DNA from: Thalassia testudinum
Lineage: Eukaryota > Streptophyta > Magnoliopsida > Alismatales > Hydrocharitaceae
DNA: 64,000 nt
NCBI GenBank assembly: GCA_037157565.1
Contig: JAZHRO010000022.1
Location: 101,552,001-101,616,000 of the forward strand
Reading direction: 5' to 3'
How positions within the stretch are numbered: position 1 is the first letter of the stretch; every line of letters begins with the position of its first letter. The translations under genes and the position numbers were made by a program. Positions 57,748 to 64,000 of the stretch are shown piece after piece. The notes under the pieces are model-generated. The model worked only from the letters and a program-made list of their open reading frames with translations. It searched no databases and had not been told where the DNA came from.

Positions 57748-58660
57748 GGGGGGGGGGGGGGCGGTTTAGTGTCTATGAATTCAGCGTGGGAGCGTCACTG
57801 TTTACGCTACTGTTTCTTTATTTTCCCTTTATCTTATTTTCCCCATAAATGACATTGCTGGTAAATATTGTCCATTGGGTGCCTTATTTCGTAACTGCAT
57901 CTCTCCGTTCACACGGCGGACTCCCCTGCGCCCTCTCTCTCTCTCTCTCTCTCTCTCTTCCCCCCCACTGGCGTTCACCGAGCGCTTCCTCTCTGTCCTT
58001 CAGCTCTCCCTCCGCTACTTCCCACTCCTCAGCTCCTGCCTGCCGCCCTCCCCACGGCTCTCCCTCCGCTCACCACCCCACCGCCACCAAACTAAACTCA
58101 ACATCCCCTTTCCCTTCTTCCGCCGACAACGATCAGCATTCACGCTGTGGCGGGCGTACTGTTGGAGGAGGGCATCCACGCTACGGATCGCATCAAAGCG
58201 TCCCATGCTCTTGACACGTCGCGTCGCCATCTACGCTGCGGATCGCATCAAACTGTCCCATGCTCTTGAGGCGTCGCCATCTACGAGGTTGCTTGGTCGG
58301 CGAGTGCTTCAGCTCCGGCGTCCTCGCTGCCCTCGACTGCCCCCTTCTTCCCTCCTCCCATTATATCCATCCCCCGAATCCCCGAGGCTGACGCCAACGA
58401 CGACGACGAAGCCCAACCCTTTCCCTTTCTTACCCTTACAACTGCCTCTGTGTCGCTTCCATCACCTTCTCCGGTGACGGGGACCGAGAGCCACGCCATC
58501 ACACCATCATCGAACGGAGGAAGACCTGAGGAAAACTGTCGAGCTACGATCGATCATCCCCATGGACATGGGGGAGTAGCGAGAGGTGCCTCAGGGGGGA
58601 ACCGTGGATCCCTCGTAACTCAGGGCTGCCCATCTATCTTTTCGTCCCATTCATGACTAC
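57748..58660. other. GC-rich block with homopolymer and CT microsatellite
   Basis: A run of 14 G (57748-57761) and a CT microsatellite (57933-57958) precede a GC-rich stretch. Frames of 120-200 codons are rich in Ser, Pro, Leu and Arg, have no family motif, and overlap each other in different phases. This could be the 5' end of a gene or a retroelement fragment; I cannot decide. Confidence 0.4.
58173..58285. repeat. Two-copy direct repeat, period 55 bp
   Basis: CATCCACGCTACGGATCGCA at 58173 and CATCTACGCTGCGGATCGCA at 58228 continue with TCAAA(G/C) and TCCCATGCTCTTGA, then GCGTCGCCATCTACG. The tract GGATCGCATCAAA also resembles the end of the Copia-like LTR at 11211, possibly by chance. Confidence 0.7.
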
Positions 58661-60026
58661 AGTGCATTCATTCCTTTCTTGACGTGATTCGATCGGTCGA
58701 GTCCACTTACGGTTGTGGCCTTTTCTTCTATGATATGGTTTTCATGGTGCCTTCTAGGTTTGTGATTTAGCTGCTTTTCACTCTTCTAGGAAGATGTTGT
58801 TGGTTTGACATGGCCATGGTTCCTTGCAAGGCATCCTCGTCCTCCAACTCATCTCAGCCAGTTCCGTTCCCCGATCGCATCAGCTGATAGCAAGTTCCTA
58901 TGGTTAGAAGCTTTTCCAATTCTCTGGTTTATTTCAGCTTCTAATGAGGGGGGCTTTTGTTGCATATGATTTGACCAAATTTCCTGGGGCTTCCAGATTC
59001 CCACACCCTGCTTCCAATTCGATGAGGTTCTCTCCATCATGGAACTCCTTACGAACTTGGCATTATTTTTGCCCTCATTACGTTTTAGATGTCGTACAGG
59101 ACAGAACACACCCAAACCAAAGGCCTTTGTCCTTTCCGAAACTGGAGACTACCCTTTACAATTGGCCATTCTTTCTTTCTCAGTTCAAATTTTCCATTGG
59201 CAAAGAGATGCCAAACTGAATTACCAACTTTCCCTACCTGATATAAAATTGCATAATTAAAGCTTAAAACGACTGTGAATGTCCACATCTTTTGTTTCAA
59301 CCCTGCTAATTTGCATAATGCAGGCCATCTTCCTGGCAAGAAGAACAACAGACTATGTTTATTTTTTGCTTCATAGAATACATCTTTTGCATTTTTTTTT
59401 TGCTATTCAACAGGGAAATTTCAGTGAAGTTTGCTCTAAATTTAGTTATGAACATGTCCCTATTGCTGGTAATCTCATTCAATTTTGTGAAATTTATTAT
59501 AGTTTCTAAAATTTGATAAAGAAAGACGTAGTATTTTTAACAAATAGTGGAAGTGTCAAGAAAAGGCATTATGTCTTACTGTAGGTGCTGAAAATAGAAG
59601 GGAGAAGTCTCTTACTCAGCTCACATGGAACTTTCTTAAGTTGTTCCTCACCAATGAGATAAGCCTCTATTTTTTTTTTTTTTTTTTTCATTGTAAATGA
59701 AAGGATCCTTGGAGTAGCTTCTCTCTCTTTTTTTTTATCGGTTGACAACTAAAGGTGATAGTCATATTCTTTTCTTGAATACAAGATGTAAGTTGTTGCC
59801 TCTGAAAGTTCTTGCCCCAAATTGTTATTCTGCTTATTCATCTTAGATCATCTCTAGTGATACTAGGCTAAGTAATAAATGGAAGGTGAGGCCTACTTTA
59901 CACCCTCGATTTTGCACATGCAACCAAGACCTCAAAATTAACCAGCCATTTCCAAAAGGACTTGGTACTTTGTCCTTTTGATTAATCATCATGAACATGA
60001 ATTGTATCCATGTATCCATGCTTGAT
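58661..60026. other. Spacer, no supported gene
   Basis: A T run (59670-59688) and several short open frames are present, none with recognisable domains or consistent splice signals. Confidence 0.45.
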
Positions 60027-60045
60027 AAAACTCCTTCACGACACC

Positions 60046-61173
60046 ATGGTAGGTTTAACTGAGCGTAGTCCGTCCCTCCCCCCTCCAGTCTTCACTGTTC
60101 ACAAAACCTTAGTCCGTCCCTGATTGGGCATTTCCGGTCGATCGAGGCCCTGATTGGGCATTTTCGGTCGATCGGGGCCCCCCAACCTTTGGTTTTTCCC
60201 TTCTCTCTCTAGCCACGCTCCCTCGATATCGTCAGAGCAGATTGTTGACATGCATAGCCTGTTCGCTGCTCATCGTCGTCGTTGGGGGCCGTCGCTGGTC
60301 GTCCGTACTCGCTCCTCGCCTCGTGGTCTCATCTGGTTTCGCTTCTCCTTGCCTGTTGCGCCCCTGCTCGCTGACCGTGACTGATCGGGGTGATCGTGAT
60401 TACATTGTGGTTGCGATCGTGTTGGTTGAGCGCGTGATAGTCATGCGGGGTTGGAGCGTGTGTGAGGGGCGGGTGGCTGGTGTGAGTGCGTGGTGGTGCA
60501 GTTGGTGCATGGCCACGGATCGGTGGCTTGGTGGCTGATCGCGCGCCGTGGATTGGCGTTGTGGGTATCGGTTGTGGTTGTGGCTGGCTTGGCGCTGTGG
60601 AGATTGTTGTGCGGCTTCTGTGGCACTGGGATTGTGGCGCTTGTTGGTTGTGCTCGCACTGCGTTGCGATCATGCGGACGAGTGCAGTGTTCTTTGGGTG
60701 GTCGATAGCAGTGGATGGTTGCTTTTTTGCATGTTGTTGTGGTTTGTTTTGTTTTGTTGTTGTGGCATGGTCATTCTTTTTTTTTGCTTTTGTTAGTGTA
60801 GTTTGTCTTGTTTGGGGACCAAGTGTGACCTCAGGCTATTACGGCTGAGATCGAATTCGACTTTTTGGTTGATTTATTTGTTTTCATTAGCGCATTTCTT
60901 CGAGTTTCGTCTCCGTGCTTTGTCGTTCTTACGAGCATGGGGTCGCCCTCCTTCGGAAGGTCGTTCGGTTCCCGATCGAGGACGCTTCGTTTTCTCTCCT
61001 TTATTTCTTGGCTGCAATTTCTTTTGAGTTTTGGCTTCCCGCTATTTGTACTGGGCGTAACCTCTCCCTCTTGAGGGCATTTAGGCTTCTCTCCCTCTCC
61101 CTTTCCCTGCATTCTTTTGTATTGGGTATTTCCCCTTTTTTAATAAAATATATTTCCCTTCAAAAAGAAAAGA
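60046..61173 (+). mobile_element. Non-LTR retroposon, about 1.13 kb, with 19-bp target duplication
   Basis: Flanked by AAAACTCCTTCACGACACC (60027-60045) and AAAACTCCTTCACCACACC (61174-61192), 18 of 19 identical. It ends TTTTTTAATAAAATATATTT and CCCTTCAAAAAG followed by A-rich tail, the classic 3' end of plant LINE-like elements and similar to 16604-17583. Near its 5' end is a 30-bp tandem duplication (TGATTGGGCATTT(C/T)CGGTCG units at 60121 and 60151). The body is GC-rich; I see no reverse transcriptase, so it is non-autonomous or truncated. Confidence 0.75.
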
Positions 61174-61192
61174 AAAACTCCTTCACCACACC

Positions 61193-64000
61193 CTACTGTG
61201 TGGTTATAAAGCACAGAGTGAAGGCAACATAACATGAGGAGGAGAGGGAGCCACTGTAGCTGCTAGATCAAATTTACAAATCCTGACCTCTGCCATTATA
61301 AAGGGCATTCATTTCCCACCATAGATCAAGACCCTGACTTGTTGATCCCAATCCACACCACTGTCAATGTAATAACAAAAAATCTTCACCCAAGAGATTG
61401 TTGATGGTTACATAATTGCAATCTACCTCATAATTCAGACTGTCGTGAACATATCTGCGGCAAGTCTTTAGAGATTTGAGTGACCCCTGTTGAAATGTCA
61501 AGTATGCATATCCATGCACACTATCACTTGATATTATCAAATGCAGGTTGTTGAGTCAAGGATTCTTAGATCACTTGCCTTTATAAATGTATTAGTAATC
61601 CAAAATGGTGGAGTTTAGCTTTATACTACTCAAAGTGGACTTGAGAGCCATGTACAAGAGGGCAATTCTATGACTAATTCTTCTGATTACGAACTAAACT
61701 GATGTATTGTAAAATAGTTGGAACCTTCCCATCCAAAACGAGGCAGCTTTTTAGCTCCTCATACTTCACCTTATTTGAATAGTACTGAAGGGGAATACAA
61801 TCCATGAAAGGTGTAATTTGGCAACAGCTACTCTTAACATTTTTGTTGGCCAAAGTTGCTTTCACATATCGATCTCTTTCTTGCTCTTAAGTATCCTACC
61901 TTCTCCATTCAATCCTTCTGTTTCGTGTCCTTCTTCCCAATGATCTTTACGATTTATAGTCGCCCCCCTCTGGAGTGAATCCGCTACAATTTTTTTTTTT
62001 TGAGAAATGAATCCGCTACATATTGGTATTTCATCTCTTTATTTTCTTTTTATTTTTCAATTTTCCTTATTTTGTTGCGGTGGAGGTTTTTGGGGGAGAT
62101 TTTGCAGAGTTTGATACTGTTGATTATCAGAGATTATTATTATTTTTTTTATTCTTTCTTGCTTAATTATGTCTAAAGAAATGGTAGTCATCAACAGCTA
62201 CCAAAGCACGATTGGAAAGATCTCGCAGCAACGTGCGAACTACCCGCTAATGTGATACAAAGCTAAGGATAGATCCACAGAACAAATCTATAAATTACAG
62301 ATGGGGATTCAGATACGTTGAAAAGTGAGAAACTAAACAAACACGTTGATCTTTAGCTTTTATTTTAGCAACTCCGGGAACACGTGATCCCTCTATGCAT
62401 CCTCTTATGGAAAAGATTCAAGAGTGACGAGGAAAATGCTGAAAAATAATAACAGTTTGTCATCCACTATGACTGACCTGTGTTTTGGATGAGGAAGCGG
62501 ATGAGGATGTGGTGGAGGAAATAAAGGATAAAGGAGGGAAGGTGATGAATGTGGTGTGTAGGACCTTAAAGTATAGGCATATTAGAAGTGGGTAGATCAC
62601 CTATGGGTCAGGTGAGGTGGGTCATAGGTCAGGTCAATCGGGTTAATGTTTTAAAAATCTTGATTCAAGTTTTAGTCCAGTCGACTCATGGGCCTATAAG
62701 ATTGGTCCAAGCCCTCTTTCTATGGGTCAAGTTGGGCCTGAGCTGACTTATGGATCAAATATAAATTATTTTAAAATTTTAAATACAAACATAGATAATG
62801 ATACAATACGAATGATCGAAAATATAAATATAGTCATATTAAAAAAATACTATAAGTAAAAAGAGCAATAAGAATTAAATTTATTTTAGTTAAAATATCA
62901 TAAAAGTCATAAAAAATTTATCATTCACATAAAAAATAAATTATTAATTAATCATTCGTGAAAACATATCGTAGAAAATTTATAAATTATATGAAATTTG
63001 AAAAGAATATAACTAATCATATGTTATTGTACTAGTAATTCAATCCCTAATTCTTATTAACAACTTTCAATTTATTATTTTGTATTATGTTAACTATCCA
63101 GAGTATTAACTCATGTTTCCCTTTTATTTAATGTGCTTACATGGGTATACTAAATGTCCTTTAATTCATAATTAAAAAAAAAGATAAATGAGTAGATAGT
63201 GGAAGAGTTGTTGGCTCAATAGGTCTTTCTCGTATCTCAAGTTAAATAAATAGTTCATAATTTTAGATGGTGGTTATTAGATTTTTTGTATGGTATTTGG
63301 AGAGAGGTGGAGATTTTGGGAAAGTAAGATAACGGTTAAATAGATGAAAAATTTAGCATCCAATGGAGAGGAATAGGATTGTTGGAGTTATAAGTTAAGA
63401 TTCTTGAAGTTCTTGATTTTAAATATTAATAATTTGTGGGTTGGGTTGGGTTGGGTCAAGTCGAGTTGTACATTGGAGATCGAAGTCCACCCATTTAAAG
63501 TCGGATTAGTTATTCGGGTTGGGTCATAATAAAAAAAATCAAAATTTAAATTTGTCTATTTTGCAAGTCGGGTGGGTTGGGTGGATGGGATCCTTAACTC
63601 ATTGTTAGGTCTAAAAGGGAGAGATGAATGGTATAATATAAAAGTATAGAAATAAAAATCAAAACACAAATATGAACCAGTGATATATAACGTAGGATTT
63701 TTAACGTGACTTTCTCTACCGGGAGAAATTAATTTATTATAATAAGAGATAATTAACATGTTATCTTAATTTAATTACAAGATAATAAAAAAATATATAT
63801 AAATACAAGTAAATGTGCAAATAAAGGTAAATGAACTTACAATTACAATTTTAACTCTCCAACAAGATATATTTATAAAAGATATTACCAACAAAAATTA
63901 AAGAAAAAAAATGACGCACTAAGAGTATTGAAAGATAGGAGTTAATGGATGTTCATCTTCCCGGGGGGTGGGGGTACATGAAATGAATCCAGCATGTGAA
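61193..64000. other. AT-rich spacer at right edge
   Basis: No gene is seen. Phrases GGGTTGGGTTGGGTTGGGTC (near 63438) and GGGTCAGGTGAGGTGGGTCA (near 62605), and further variants to about 63590, suggest a decayed hAT-like or other dispersed repeat. A T/A-rich block lies at 62750-63060. Confidence 0.45.

Noticed and set aside
57875..58477. 200-codon plus-strand frame
   Set aside because: Begins in a CT microsatellite, is rich in Ser/Pro/Leu/Arg, and overlaps other equally long frames; no domain.
60242..60848. Several overlapping 70-120-codon frames
   Set aside because: GC-rich body of a non-LTR retroposon; frames overlap on both strands and show no RT or endonuclease motifs.
63430..63470. GGGTTGGGTTGGGTTGGG resembling telomere repeats
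   Set aside because: Plant telomere unit is TTTAGGG; this is GGGTT repeats in a spacer with other GGGT phrases, more like a dispersed-repeat end.
1..64000. CRISPR arrays, bacterial operons, tRNA or rRNA genes
   Set aside because: None seen by eye; the tandem repeats lack spacer architecture, and I found no cloverleaf or rRNA core sequence. A tRNAscan or Rfam run was not possible.

Overview
This is nuclear DNA of a flowering plant. Evidence: spliced genes with GT-AG (and one GC-AG) introns, a plant-type family 3 glycoside hydrolase, chromovirus-like Ty3/gypsy and Copia retrotransposons primed by initiator-Met tRNA, non-LTR retroposons with A-rich tails, and AT-rich spacers full of microsatellites. 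I cannot assign the species; nothing here fixes even monocot versus eudicot.

Layout. (1) 1-6.3 kb: repeat-rich spacer with a 145-bp tandem duplication, a CT-rich block, an LTR-like remnant carrying many copies of an AGACGTCT palindrome, and a satellite of about 55 bp. (2) 6.3-14.8 kb: GH3 gene A, minus strand, nine coding exons, 628 codons, intact. Its introns hold a complete 1.7-kb non-autonomous Copia-like LTR element (5-bp target duplication GTATC) and a 3' fragment of another Copia element. (3) 14.8-20.4 kb: spacer with one clear and one doubtful non-LTR retroposon. (4) 20.4-29.1 kb: GH3 gene B, minus strand, nine coding exons with the same intron phases, 630 codons, intact, with a GC-AG intron 2, a probable 2.2-kb leader intron and a candidate TATA/G-box promoter. 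(5) 29.1-32.5 kb: AT-rich spacer with hairpin-forming repeats and a Copia 5' LTR relic. (6) 32.5-54.05 kb: one decayed Ty3/gypsy element with five solo LTRs inserted into it, two of them inside other solo LTRs; each insertion has its own 5-bp target duplication. (7) 54-64 kb: AT-rich spacer with short exon-like relics, a degenerate AT-rich tandem repeat, a GC-rich block and a second well-delimited non-LTR retroposon.

The only intact host genes I can support are the two GH3 paralogs. They are tandem copies in the same orientation and probably encode secreted exo-beta-glucanases/beta-glucosidases acting in the cell wall. Everything else looks like transposon or spacer. I found no previously undescribed gene system. 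The most informative structure is the layered solo-LTR nest, whose insertion order can be read directly, and the palindrome-rich LTR family inside it.
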